Source: Kineococcus sp. NBC_00420
Lineage (GTDB): Bacteria > Actinomycetota > Actinomycetes > Actinomycetales > Kineococcaceae
Reading direction: 5' to 3'
Assembly (NCBI RefSeq): GCF_036021035.1
Contig: NZ_CP107930.1
Location: 3,410,001 to 3,474,000 of the forward strand
DNA: 64,000 nucleotides
In this document: in pieces, positions 17,254-24,584 of the stretch
Layout: each line of letters starts with the position of its first letter
Numbering within the stretch: position 1 is the first letter of the stretch
The notes under the pieces: generated by a model
Databases searched by the model: none
What the model was told of the DNA's origin: nothing
What the model saw: the letters and a program-made list of their open reading frames with translations, nothing else
Position numbers and translations under genes: made by a program

Positions 17254-17675
17254 CAGGCAGCCCGCCCGGTCTCGGCCTTCGGGGCGGTCTTGGCGGGGGC
17301 GGACATGCCCGTCGCCTTGAGCGACCACGCCAGCCGCGGGCGGGCGCGGTTGGTGTCGACGTACGGGGTGGCGGTGAGCCCGTCGAAAACGACCGGGCGG
17401 AAGGGCAGGCCCGGAAGAGTGGCTGGCGGGACGGGCTGGTGTTCGGCCATCACCTTGACGACGACCTCGGCCTGCCCACGGCGGGCTTCGGGGTCGGCGT
17501 CGACGACGCGGACTGCCCAGAGCCGTTCGCCGGTGTTCTTGTCGCGGGACTGGAAGTCGACCTCTCCGGCCTGCTTGCGGTCGAAGTCCTGGACCTGTTC
17601 GACCTCGCCGACCACATATGCGCCGTGCGGGAAGACGAGGTCCTGTCCCAGCGGGATTGCGCCCTGGATGGCCAT
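17253..17675 (-). CDS. Conserved AICE protein, unknown function
   Basis: 140 aa from ATG 17675, with GGAGAGG 9 nt upstream. Beta-rich core QAGEVDFQSRDKNTGERLW then VVDADPEARRGQAEVVVKV and a Lys/Ala-rich tail. Proteins of this type begin the transfer operon of many actinobacterial integrative elements. It is the first gene of the leftward operon (this gene, small gene, tra, rep, xis, int) and its promoter must lie in the operator-rich spacer shared with the divergent regulator. Function is not known; a single-stranded-DNA-binding role is possible but not shown. Confidence 0.7.
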   Translation of the reverse strand: MAIQGAIPLGQDLVFPHGAYVVGEVEQVQDFDRKQAGEVDFQSRDKNTGERLWAVRVVDADPEARRGQAEVVVKVMAEHQPVPPATLPGLPFRPVVFDGLTATPYVDTNRARPRLAWSLKATGMSAPAKTAPKAETGRAA

Positions 17676-17773
17676 GGTGGTTGTCCTCTCCTCGTGCGGT
17701 GCTCCCCCTGGGTGGGTGCTCCGCGTCGTGGAGATCACGTTCGCGCTTGACGGGGGGACGGCATCACCCCACA

Positions 17774-17843
17774 GTGGGACGACTTGGGACGTCCTCGGCT
17801 TACGTAGACGTCCCAAATGACGAGCAAGACGTCCTCACGTCCC
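17774..17843. promoter_or_regulatory. Operator cluster between the two divergent operons of the element
   Basis: TTGGGACGTC (17784-17793) and GACGTCCCAA (17807-17816) form a perfect 10-bp inverted repeat with a 13-nt spacer. Further half-sites are GGGACGA at 17776, GACGTCC at 17828-17834 and ACGTCCC at 17837-17843. They fill the spacer just before the XRE regulator gene and upstream of the opposite operon, so they are probably its own binding sites. AGGAG at 17843-17847 is the ribosome site of the regulator. Confidence 0.7.
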
Positions 17844-17853
17844 AGGAGTTCCC

Positions 17854-18603
17854 GTGCCGAACGACCGCTTGAAGCAGGCCCTGAACGCCCACGGCATGAG
17901 CCCACAGCAGCTCGGCGAGCAGCTGGGCGTGGACCCCAAGACGGTGTCCCGGTGGATCTCCCAGGGCCGCCCGCCCTACCCGAAGTATCGGGCGCAGGTG
18001 GCCGCACTACTGCGGGAGGCCGAGGACTGGTTGTGGCCCGAAGCGGTCAGCGAGCAGCGGCGTGACGCGGTGTCCGCCTCCGAGGTCGTGGAGGTCTTCC
18101 CCCGCCGGGCGGCGGTGCCGTGGGACACCTGGCCACGGCTGTTCTCCGAGGCTGCGGCCCACATCGACGTCCTCGTCTACGCGGGGCTGTTCCTGCCCGA
18201 GCAAATGCCGGCGGTCCTAGACACCTTCGTGGCCAAGGCGCAGGAGGGGGTGCGAATCCGGCTGCTATTGGGAGACCCCAAGAGCCCGGCAGTGGCGTTG
18301 CGAGGGGAGGAGGAAGGGATCGGGCGTAGTGCCGTGGCGGTGAAGGTGCGTAACGCGCTGGACCTGCTTCGCCCGAAGCTGAAGGGTGTGCCGGGCGTCC
18401 ACGTACGTCTGCACGCTGTGACGCTCTACACGTCGATCTACCGTGCCGACGATCAGATGCTCGCCAACCCGCACGTCTACGGCCTGCCCGCCGCGCAGGC
18501 CCCGGCGATGCACCTGCGGAAACTCACCCCGGGTGGGCTGTTCGACACCTACACGGTGATGTACGACAAGGTGTGGGATGACGCAAGACCCGCCTGGAGC
18601 TAG
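17854..18603 (+). CDS. XRE-family regulator with C-terminal PLD-like sensor domain
   Basis: 249 aa, GTG start with AGGAG 6 nt upstream. Residues 1-55 are an XRE helix-turn-helix (MSPQQLGEQLGVDPKTVSRW), followed by a linker and a domain (about 75-245) resembling phospholipase D folds without a complete HxK(x)4D motif: IDVLVYAGLFLPEQMPAVLD, GVRIRLLLGDPKSPAV, YTSIYRADDQMLANPHVYG. This DUF5919-like architecture is common in regulators beside Nudix and HD genes in actinobacteria. It lies opposite the transfer operon across a cluster of inverted repeats and is the likely maintenance/transfer switch. The ligand is unknown. Confidence 0.85.
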   Translation: MPNDRLKQALNAHGMSPQQLGEQLGVDPKTVSRWISQGRPPYPKYRAQVAALLREAEDWLWPEAVSEQRRDAVSASEVVEVFPRRAAVPWDTWPRLFSEAAAHIDVLVYAGLFLPEQMPAVLDTFVAKAQEGVRIRLLLGDPKSPAVALRGEEEGIGRSAVAVKVRNALDLLRPKLKGVPGVHVRLHAVTLYTSIYRADDQMLANPHVYGLPAAQAPAMHLRKLTPGGLFDTYTVMYDKVWDDARPAWS

Positions 18604-18611
18604 GAGAGACT

Positions 18612-19082
18612 GTGGCCCGCACCGAGCACTTTCACGACCCGGACGGGCCCCGCCCCAACAGGATCGTCACCGCGGCCACGGCCTTCGTCCAGGACGAGGA
18701 GGGGCGGGTACTGCTCATCCAGCGCTCCGACAACGGGCTCTGGGCGCTACCCGGGGGGACGCAGGAGGTGGGGGAGCGGATCGCGACGACCGCCGAGCGC
18801 GAGACCGAGGAGGAGACCGGCTACCGAGTGCGGGTGACGGACTTCATCGGCGTCTACTCCGACCCTGACCACGTAATCGCCTACGCCGATGGCGAGGTCC
18901 GTCAGCAGTTCGCCTTGTCGTTCCGGGCGGAGCTGATCGGCGGGGAGCTGGCCACGAGCGAGGAATCGCCAGAGGTCCGGTGGATCGAGGCCGACGAACT
19001 GGATGACGTGCCGATGCACCCCTCGGTGCGTCTCCGTGTCGACCACGGTCTCCAACGACGAGCGAAGCCTTACATCGGCTGA
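18612..19082 (+). CDS. Nudix hydrolase of the element (Pif-like candidate)
   Basis: 156 aa, GTG start with AGGAGAG 5 nt upstream and only 8 nt after the regulator. The complete Nudix box is GGTQEVGERIATTAERETEE followed by ETGY, with GRVLLIQRSDNGLWALPGGT before it. In pSAM2 the Nudix-motif protein Pif gives transfer immunity against redundant conjugation, and Nudix genes beside the regulator are usual in AICEs. Here the same role is inferred from position. It overlaps the 3' end of the convergent membrane-protein gene by 13 bp. Confidence 0.88.
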   Translation: MARTEHFHDPDGPRPNRIVTAATAFVQDEEGRVLLIQRSDNGLWALPGGTQEVGERIATTAERETEEETGYRVRVTDFIGVYSDPDHVIAYADGEVRQQFALSFRAELIGGELATSEESPEVRWIEADELDDVPMHPSVRLRVDHGLQRRAKPYIG

Positions 19083-19402
19083 GCGCCGACCGCGCGTGAC
19101 CGTCGGTGGACGACTCGCCGGGCGAGGAGCACGACCGGTTCCAGCACGAGGAAAACGACCCATTCGAGGAAGCCCAGGGCCATCGTCCCAAGAAAGTTGG
19201 CGTCCACGGGGCGGATGAACATGCTGGCTACGGCCGGGCGAGGAACTACGACGACCCACCAGGTGTACGTCCCTGCGCAGCACACCGGCAGCACCACGGC
19301 CCAGGCCCACCGGAGCCACCGGGGGCCACGTCCGGTGAAGGTCCTCACGAGGTGGAGAGCCCACAAGCCGACGCCGAGCAGAGGAAGGGCAAACATCGTC
19401 AC
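19070..19402 (-). CDS. Small integral membrane protein
   Basis: 110 aa, three predicted helices (LPLLGVGLWALHLV, WAVVLPVCCAGTYTWWVVVV, TMALGFLEWVVFLVLEPVVL) and an Arg-rich end. GTG 19402 overlaps the HD-gene stop by 4 nt; ATG 19396 is an in-frame alternative. No family recognised. Transcribed with the HD-domain gene, convergent with the Nudix gene. Confidence 0.65.
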   Translation of the reverse strand: MTMFALPLLGVGLWALHLVRTFTGRGPRWLRWAWAVVLPVCCAGTYTWWVVVVPRPAVASMFIRPVDANFLGTMALGFLEWVVFLVLEPVVLLARRVVHRRSRAVGAQPM

Positions 19403-20262
19403 GAGTGGTCAGCTCGATCGGGTGACCCAGCAGGCAGCGGCACGCTGTTCAGGCGTGAAGCGAGAGCTCTGATCCACTCCGCGTCCTTGGACTGCGTCAT
19501 GACCGAGGACGGGCCGAACCACCCCTCCCAAACCGCGACCACCGTCGATGCGTCCATCCGGTAGCCAGCGCGCATCAAGGCCGAGAACGTCGTGGCTTCC
19601 AAGTCGTACTCGTCGTGGGGTACGTCCGTGAAGCCCATCAGCCCCTCAGGGTCCCAGTCGACGAGAAGGTCCATTACACCCGGGACGAGGGGTGCCACGT
19701 CCCTTAGCGAGACGTCGGCGGAAGCTGAGCGACCGTCGAGGCGCTGCTCCGTGCGCTGCGTCGCCAAGACGAGCGGCAGGGCGATGGTGACCATGCACTG
19801 CGAGACGACGTGCGCGTGGCCGTAGCGATCGACGACTTCCAAGACCCGCTCTCCGACGGTCAACCGTTGCCCCGCCGGCCCGGTCGTTGCATCCGCCATC
19901 CACATGGCATCGCGGTCCGGCCCCGCCACGTCGGGGAAGTGGGCCAGTGCCTCAGCGTGCCCCCGTCGCCGAGCTTCGACGTCAGCGAGGCTGTGATGGG
20001 CCACGAGTCCAGTCACCGTGTCCGGCCACCCGTTGCGTTGAAGAAACCGAGCGCCGTCGAGAGGGTGAAAGCCGGTGTCAGTGACCGTCGGGGCGTACCC
20101 AAGATCGTGGAGCCATGCCGCGCTGACAACGTCGTCAGTCAGCCCCAGGTCGCCAGCCAAGGCCGCAGCGGTCTCAGCGACTTGCTGCGTGTGCTGCCAA
20201 CGCTGCGGGAGCGCGTCGCGCAGGTGCTCTCCTGCCAGACGCTGAGCGGCGACGACGTCCAC
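19399..20262 (-). CDS. HD-domain phosphohydrolase-like protein
   Basis: 287 aa from GTG 20262. HD-domain ligands: His in RWQHTQQVAE, HD in AAWLHDLGYAP, then FHPLDGARFL, VAHHSLADVEA. The domain fills residues about 15-130; the C-terminal half has no recognised motif. HD proteins hydrolyse phosphates of nucleotides or cyclic nucleotides. HD genes of this type repeatedly travel with XRE-PLD and Nudix genes in actinobacterial elements, so the three may form a nucleotide-sensing module. The ribosome site is weak. Reaction unknown. Confidence 0.78.
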   Translation of the reverse strand: MDVVAAQRLAGEHLRDALPQRWQHTQQVAETAAALAGDLGLTDDVVSAAWLHDLGYAPTVTDTGFHPLDGARFLQRNGWPDTVTGLVAHHSLADVEARRRGHAEALAHFPDVAGPDRDAMWMADATTGPAGQRLTVGERVLEVVDRYGHAHVVSQCMVTIALPLVLATQRTEQRLDGRSASADVSLRDVAPLVPGVMDLLVDWDPEGLMGFTDVPHDEYDLEATTFSALMRAGYRMDASTVVAVWEGWFGPSSVMTQSKDAEWIRALASRLNSVPLPAGSPDRADHS

Positions 20263-20665
20263 ACGTTCATCATCCCAGCTCAGGGGGCGGGAGTGCAGGT
20301 CCCGGGCCAGCTGTGAGAACTTTCTCTACTCCGTCAAGGCGGTGGGCTCCGCCCACCCCGTGGGCCGGCGGTGTGTTTCACCACCCTGCGCGCGGCCTCC
20401 GGCCGTGCTCGCGCGGCTCACGTACCGCAGCCCCACTGCGATGGTGTAGGTACCGTCACCATGCTGCTCGCACCCAGAGCAAGTTGCGGGGTACCAGGGG
20501 CTCCCGCCCCTGGACCCCGGTTGCGCTGCACAAATGCGCGGGAGACTTTCCCTGTCTCAAGTTTGTACCGCGCATTTGCACACCGCACGGGACTCGTCGT
20601 GGGGCGGGGCTAGTACTCAAATGACCAGGTTGGCTCGTCGGATGTTCCTAACCAGTCCAACTCGC
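20263..20665. other. Structured non-coding region of the element (candidate origin or transfer locus)
   Basis: About 400 bp without a convincing gene but dense in palindromes: GGTGGGC/GCCCACC near 20342-20360, GGCC-TCC-GGCC near 20395, CCAGGGGC/GCCCCTGG near 20497-20516 and a nested inverted repeat at 20527-20582. GC falls steadily to the right. RepSA-type elements need a double-strand origin and a cis-acting transfer locus, and this is the best candidate stretch in the element. Assignment is inference. Confidence 0.45.
20527..20582. repeat. Nested inverted repeat
   Basis: Outer arms TGCACAAATGCGCGG (20527-20541) and CCGCGCATTTGCACA (20568-20582) are complementary at 13 of 15 positions. Inside the left part, GAGAC (20542-20546) and GTCTC (20554-20558) form a second hairpin around TTTCCCT. 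It could be a replication or transfer site or a terminator. Confidence 0.65.
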
Positions 20666-20908
20666 TCAGTCAGCTTGATCCACATAAATCCACACGTGAT
20701 CCATTACGCCTCCCCCGGACGGTGCTTCTAGAATCGTCAAGATTCCGCGCATCGCGTCCAGAACAGTAGAGATGGATGGGTCACTAAGCTCCCAGGTGCT
20801 CGTCCCGCGACGAACAAATCCAGCGGACTCTAGTCGGGCCCTGACTGCATTTCCGGTTTTATTACTTTGCTCCCCGTTGACTGACCATCGAACAGTTGCT
20901 CTCGGCAT
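20666..20908 (-). CDS. Small protein of unknown function (possible ferredoxin-like fold)
   Basis: 80 aa, ATG 20908, with TAGGTT 6 nt upstream and no spaced ribosome site, so possibly leaderless. The pattern reads strand (RATVRWSV), helix (GNAVRARLESAGF), strand (RRGTSTWEL), helix (TVLDAMRGILTILE), strand (DHVWIYVD), as in small ferredoxin-like proteins. Codon use is low-GC like the ABC-3C operon beside it. It may be an accessory gene of that operon or an independent one. Function unknown. Confidence 0.6.
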   Translation of the reverse strand: MPRATVRWSVNGEQSNKTGNAVRARLESAGFVRRGTSTWELSDPSISTVLDAMRGILTILEAPSGGGVMDHVWIYVDQAD

Positions 20909-20991
20909 GCCTCCAACCTAGCGGATGCGACGGCAGTTGTCGCCAGTATCAAGCTGGTTACCGGGCTGGAGCGGGTGATCATGGAAACTGA

Positions 20992-22692
20992 CTAGTTGAA
21001 TCGCTTTCCGAAGTAGCCGCCCGATTCGTATTCATCAGTTAGTCGCATGCAGGTGTGCCAGTTCAAGTCTGGCGCCTCTGTGGCAACGCGATCCAGTACG
21101 TCACTATTCAATGTGGCGATGTACTGAAGACCTTCTTCTTCGCATAGCCTTTTGATCAGTCGAAGAGCTAGGGCAACCTGGCGAACTTCAACTGCGTCGA
21201 ACAGGTGACTATCATGGACCAAGAAGTCGGGTCCGCGCCCATTGCGCAAAGCGGAAAGGGCCAAGCAGAGATCGAAGCAGAGGATTGCTACACTTCGAAC
21301 TCCGGCACTTCCGTCCCCACCTATGGTAGGAATGAATGAATAGCCAGCAGGAGTCTCTCTGATAGTCAGAGTTGCGGGTCGACGGTCTCCGTACAATTCG
21401 AAAGCCATGCGTGTGAACATTGAACTGATGTCGGCAATCTGCGAGCGGCGTTCCGACAAGTCCATGCGAACGGTTTCTTCTAAAGCCAAAGACTCACGAG
21501 TCAGATGAACCTGAGCGTTCCTCAAGTTCTCGACGGCCATCCGGCGCTCTCGGAGTTCCGCCTCTCTTCCCTCAAGATCGCCAACTTGCTTCTGCATGGC
21601 TTGAAATGTTTCGAGAGCTCCGCCAGCTTCGAGCGCGCGCATAACTTCGGCGCGCATGCTGTCAAGATCTGCCACACGTTGTCTCGCCAAAGTTTCCGTG
21701 TCCCTTGCGGCAGCAAGCTCACCCTCAAGGTAGCTGCGGCGGTTGGCGACTACCGACTCGTGAAATTGCGCTACCTCTTCAAAGCGTCGCCGGACTAAAT
21801 CAGGAAGCGTGATCCTTACCTGCTCGAATACAGCTTCCAGGTAACTGTAGTCCGGTTGTTGGGACTCCTCTGATTCTAACGACTGTTCGAGATCACGAGC
21901 GCGACGTTCCGCGTACAACGCTTCGTCGTTCGACTCTCTGATTGCCCGCGTGAGTGCATCCGCTTGTTCTCTAAGATCCGTGTACCGATCGACAACGCGG
22001 AAGCTAGCTAGTGCAGCTTCAAGCTCAGACCTTTGTACTTGCAGGGTTGCAATTCTTGCGTCCAGGTCTGCAGTTTCCCCGAGTGTCCGTCCGAGAACCG
22101 GATCGCGTGCGGCCTTACGCAGGGCCGTAACGCTCTTTTTTGACTCGGAGATCTCCTGCGCTTTTTGCACCAAGCCGAGGTCAAGGCCGAAAAGGTAAGC
22201 CAGTGGTAGCTGAGTAGACAGCTCACTCTGTCGGCTAAAGATCCGTCGCGCGTCAGCGAATGCGCCATCCGCCTCGTTGCGAAGGTAGTACGGAATGAGT
22301 GACCTAAAGGAGGGTCCAGAACTTCCTGCGGGTAGATTGAAGAGGGATGCTCCCAGTATGCCGCGCAATTGCTCTAGGGAAAGGATCTGATTGTCGTATG
22401 TCGGGTGTGCCGGGTCATCAGCCACGCGTGCGATAGTGTGCTCTGAATTCCCAATATCCAGGGTAAGCTGGTACGCGCCGGCCGAAATTTCTGGGCGACG
22501 CAATGGGTGGCTGGCGGAAGCGTTGCCGCCAAGGCAGAAGTCGAGGGCGCGAACGAAACTGCTCTTCCCCACTGCGTTTCGGCTATCTTTACTGCGCGCC
22601 GCTTTAGTTCGATCGGCAACGACAAGGTTGAGACCGTCAGTGAAGTGAGCCTGCTTGCCTTCGGGTAGGTTGTTACTCAGCAGCCGCAGCAT
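20992..22692 (-). CDS. ABC-3C system ATPase (Rad50/SMC-like, DUF2326)
   Basis: 566 aa. N-terminal half-ATPase with Walker A in DSRNAVGKSSFVRALDFCLG (about residues 36-55), a long charged coiled-coil middle (about 175-410) and a C-terminal DUF2326-type half with RNGRGPDFLVHDSHLFDAVE (Walker B-like; about 495-515). The architecture is that of SMC/Rad50-related ATPases of ABC-three-component systems, in which the ATPase gene lies beside a middle-component gene and a C-terminal-domain effector gene. ATG 22692 lies inside the middle-component gene (20-bp overlap). Much lower GC than the host indicates recent transfer. Membrane export is not implied. Confidence 0.88.
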   Translation of the reverse strand: MLRLLSNNLPEGKQAHFTDGLNLVVADRTKAARSKDSRNAVGKSSFVRALDFCLGGNASASHPLRRPEISAGAYQLTLDIGNSEHTIARVADDPAHPTYDNQILSLEQLRGILGASLFNLPAGSSGPSFRSLIPYYLRNEADGAFADARRIFSRQSELSTQLPLAYLFGLDLGLVQKAQEISESKKSVTALRKAARDPVLGRTLGETADLDARIATLQVQRSELEAALASFRVVDRYTDLREQADALTRAIRESNDEALYAERRARDLEQSLESEESQQPDYSYLEAVFEQVRITLPDLVRRRFEEVAQFHESVVANRRSYLEGELAAARDTETLARQRVADLDSMRAEVMRALEAGGALETFQAMQKQVGDLEGREAELRERRMAVENLRNAQVHLTRESLALEETVRMDLSERRSQIADISSMFTRMAFELYGDRRPATLTIRETPAGYSFIPTIGGDGSAGVRSVAILCFDLCLALSALRNGRGPDFLVHDSHLFDAVEVRQVALALRLIKRLCEEEGLQYIATLNSDVLDRVATEAPDLNWHTCMRLTDEYESGGYFGKRFN

Positions 22693-22939
22693 GCGAAACC
22701 CTCCTTAAGACCCCGTCCTGCATCTCGATAGCGTTGATGGCGTAGAGGGTGTCTACAGCTAATGCAAACCACCAGAATGGAACGGCCGACTGCATTTTTT
22801 GCTCGCGGCGCCATGTTTGAACACCTGCCCAGGTGGAACTCAAGGAGCGAGATTCTCTATCAGGAAGTTGCAGGAGTATTTGTCCCGCCACCGCGATGAG
22901 GGCTTGGTCCAACTCAATTGACTTACTCGGCAGGAACAT
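22673..22939 (-). CDS. ABC-3C middle component
   Basis: 88 aa from ATG 22939. FLPSKSIELDQALIAVAGQI, SSTWAGVQTWRR, PFWWFALAVDTLYAINAIE and QDGVLRRVS match the middle-component pattern (LPxKxI...SLLxVG...W..., FxLALDxLYxLGxIExxDGxLRR). It overlaps the upstream gene by 17 bp and the ATPase by 20 bp, so the three are translated as one unit. In the proposed systems this small protein bridges the ATPase and the effector. The role is inferred from family and order. Confidence 0.82.
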   Translation of the reverse strand: MFLPSKSIELDQALIAVAGQILLQLPDRESRSLSSTWAGVQTWRREQKMQSAVPFWWFALAVDTLYAINAIEMQDGVLRRVSHAAAAE

Positions 22940-23855
22940 TGGCTGCCTTGGGGGACTCGAAAATGATGCACGTCTCGAAGAAGTGCGTCGTAACTAGTAG
23001 TGCTGCGCTCAGGTACTCGCGCTCAAACTCCTGTGGCTCAGACGAGAACGCATCCTCTTTGATCTCGTCAACCAATTTATGGAAGATTGCATCCGAACCG
23101 TCGAGAGTAGCCTTGAGAGCGGTATATCTGAACTTCAAATTCTGAGAAACTTGGTAATGCTCACCTGGTGAGGCCATCTTGAAATAGTGCCGCACGTGGT
23201 GGGTGTGAGGCTCGTACTCCTTGATGAGAGAGGATGTTGCGTCTGAAAAATTATTGCATTCAATCTTTCCAGGCGGCACCATGGGCACCGGTCCTATCTC
23301 GGGTGAAAGGCGGGTGCGCGCAAGCGAGCGAATGCATTGTGAGATGTAGGTAGCCGCGGCCGGGTCTGGGGCTGGCGGAGCCCCCAGTAGACGTACCAAG
23401 TCGTCGCGGTCGAGCTCTCTTAGGCATTCGCGCCAGAGCACCTCTGGTGGCCAATTTTCAACGGACAAATTGGGCAAATGACTCCGCCGCAAATCCGCAA
23501 GCTTCTTGCCCGCCATTACTGGCAGTCCGGCCGCGTTGTTGTAGACGAATGCCCAGCGCTCCATTAGGTGACCCCAGTGGGTTCTGGCTTTGTTCAAGTC
23601 AGAGTCAATCTTGTCCTGCACGATGCGATCGCTGGGGCTCTTGGCCCCATAGCATGCGAACATCAAGCCGTCTACATACCCGTCACACCCTTGATCACCT
23701 CGCCCAGCGGGGTCGACTTGGATGAAGGCGCCGCCGTGCTGGCTTGACATGGCGGCAGTAACGAAAGCCTGCCAAGCATCCCCGTGACAGGTGGTGGTGA
23801 GCGCCTCAAAGTGGCTGTGGAACCACAACATCTCCCACTCTCTAGCGCTGGCCAC
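22923..23855 (-). CDS. ABC-3C effector component, CTD10-like, possible nuclease-like N-terminus
   Basis: 310 aa, GTG 23855 with GGAGGAG 4 nt upstream; first gene of the operon. The N-terminal half has VDPAGRGDQGCDGYVDGLMF then ACYGAKSPSD, which parallels the GDxxNDGYxxxxxxxFQVYAP pattern of restriction-endonuclease-like ABC-3C proteins, followed by WAFVYNNAAGLPVMAGKKLADL. The C-terminal half (about 210-305) is helical (YFKMASPGEHYQVSQNLKFR) and would contact the middle component. Candidate active-site residues are the two Asp of GDQGCDG; a canonical PD-(D/E)xK is not complete. The effector activity is inference. Confidence 0.75.
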   Translation of the reverse strand: MASAREWEMLWFHSHFEALTTTCHGDAWQAFVTAAMSSQHGGAFIQVDPAGRGDQGCDGYVDGLMFACYGAKSPSDRIVQDKIDSDLNKARTHWGHLMERWAFVYNNAAGLPVMAGKKLADLRRSHLPNLSVENWPPEVLWRECLRELDRDDLVRLLGAPPAPDPAAATYISQCIRSLARTRLSPEIGPVPMVPPGKIECNNFSDATSSLIKEYEPHTHHVRHYFKMASPGEHYQVSQNLKFRYTALKATLDGSDAIFHKLVDEIKEDAFSSEPQEFEREYLSAALLVTTHFFETCIIFESPKAANVPAE

Positions 23856-23884
23856 CGCTCTCCTCCGCTCACAGGTGAGGTGTC

Positions 23885-23890
23885 ATCGTA
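23885..23890 (-). promoter_or_regulatory. Candidate -10 of the ABC-3C operon
   Basis: TACGAT on the minus strand lies 29 nt before the GTG start of the first gene, in front of the GGAGGAG ribosome site. No clear -35. The remaining stretch to attR at 24087 holds nothing recognisable. Confidence 0.4.
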
Positions 23891-24086
23891 GTCTGCTCAC
23901 ATCGAGCGTCTCGCGGCATCGGCGCGACTGCGGAGGTCTCGAACCTATGGGGTTTGGAGCCTCTGTCCACCCCGCGGGTTGAGTGTCTATCCGCGTGACA
24001 ACGCCCCTGGACGACGAGGGATCGTTGTGCCCGAGCAGCGAGGCGGCAGTAGGGCTCGGTGGGCTGAGCTAGCCCGCATGCGAAGC

Positions 24087-24104
24087 TTCGGGACGAAGAG
24101 GCCG
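24087..24104 (+). repeat. Right attachment site (attR core)
   Basis: Exact second copy of TTCGGGACGAAGAGGCCG found in the tRNA-Pro anticodon loop. It follows all element genes and precedes genes of normal host composition. The bases after it do not continue as a tRNA 3' half, so the displaced fragment was lost or diverged. Confidence 0.75.
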
Positions 24105-24208
24105 GATTGGGCCGTCGCAGCCGCGCTCGCCAACTTGATCACCGCCCGCCGCTAACGCCCTTGATGCGGAGCGGCACCGGCCGCGGACGTGCTCGATAGC
24201 CTGCGGTG

Positions 24209-24541
24209 ATGACGACACCACGGAAGGCACGCTGGTCGGAGTGGGTGCTGGTCGCCGTCTTCGCGGTCCAGACGGCCATCTCGGTCGCGGATCGGGAGTG
24301 GGGGCGTGCGCTCGCGCCAGGGATCTTCCTCGTCGGGTTCGCCGGGCAGATCCTCCTGCAACGCCTGAAACGCCCGACCGCGGCGACCGCGGTCCTCCTC
24401 GCCGCGCTCGTGGCCGTCTTCGTGGTCTCGATCGTGCAGCACACGTGGTGGCTGGCCGGCGTCCTCGGCGTCGGGCTGCTCGCCCTGGCCGGCATCTGGG
24501 GGACGACCTGGTGGGTCGGACGCCCTGCCACCCAGGCGTGA
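24209..24541 (+). CDS. Small integral membrane protein
   Basis: 110 aa from ATG 24209, which has TAGCCT exactly 6 nt upstream and no ribosome site (GTG 24206 is an alternative). Four hydrophobic segments: WVLVAVFAVQTAISV, ALAPGIFLVGFAGQIL, AVLLAALVAVFVVSIV and LAGVLGVGLLALAGIWG. No family recognised. First host gene to the right of the element. Confidence 0.7.
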   Translation: MTTPRKARWSEWVLVAVFAVQTAISVADREWGRALAPGIFLVGFAGQILLQRLKRPTAATAVLLAALVAVFVVSIVQHTWWLAGVLGVGLLALAGIWGTTWWVGRPATQA

Positions 24542-24584
24542 CCCGGGGCTCAACCCAATCGTCTGCGACGCCGATCTCTGGACG

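Noticed and set aside
20527-20582. Possible CRISPR-like repeat.
   Set aside because: Only one inverted pair with no repeat-spacer periodicity and no cas genes in the window.
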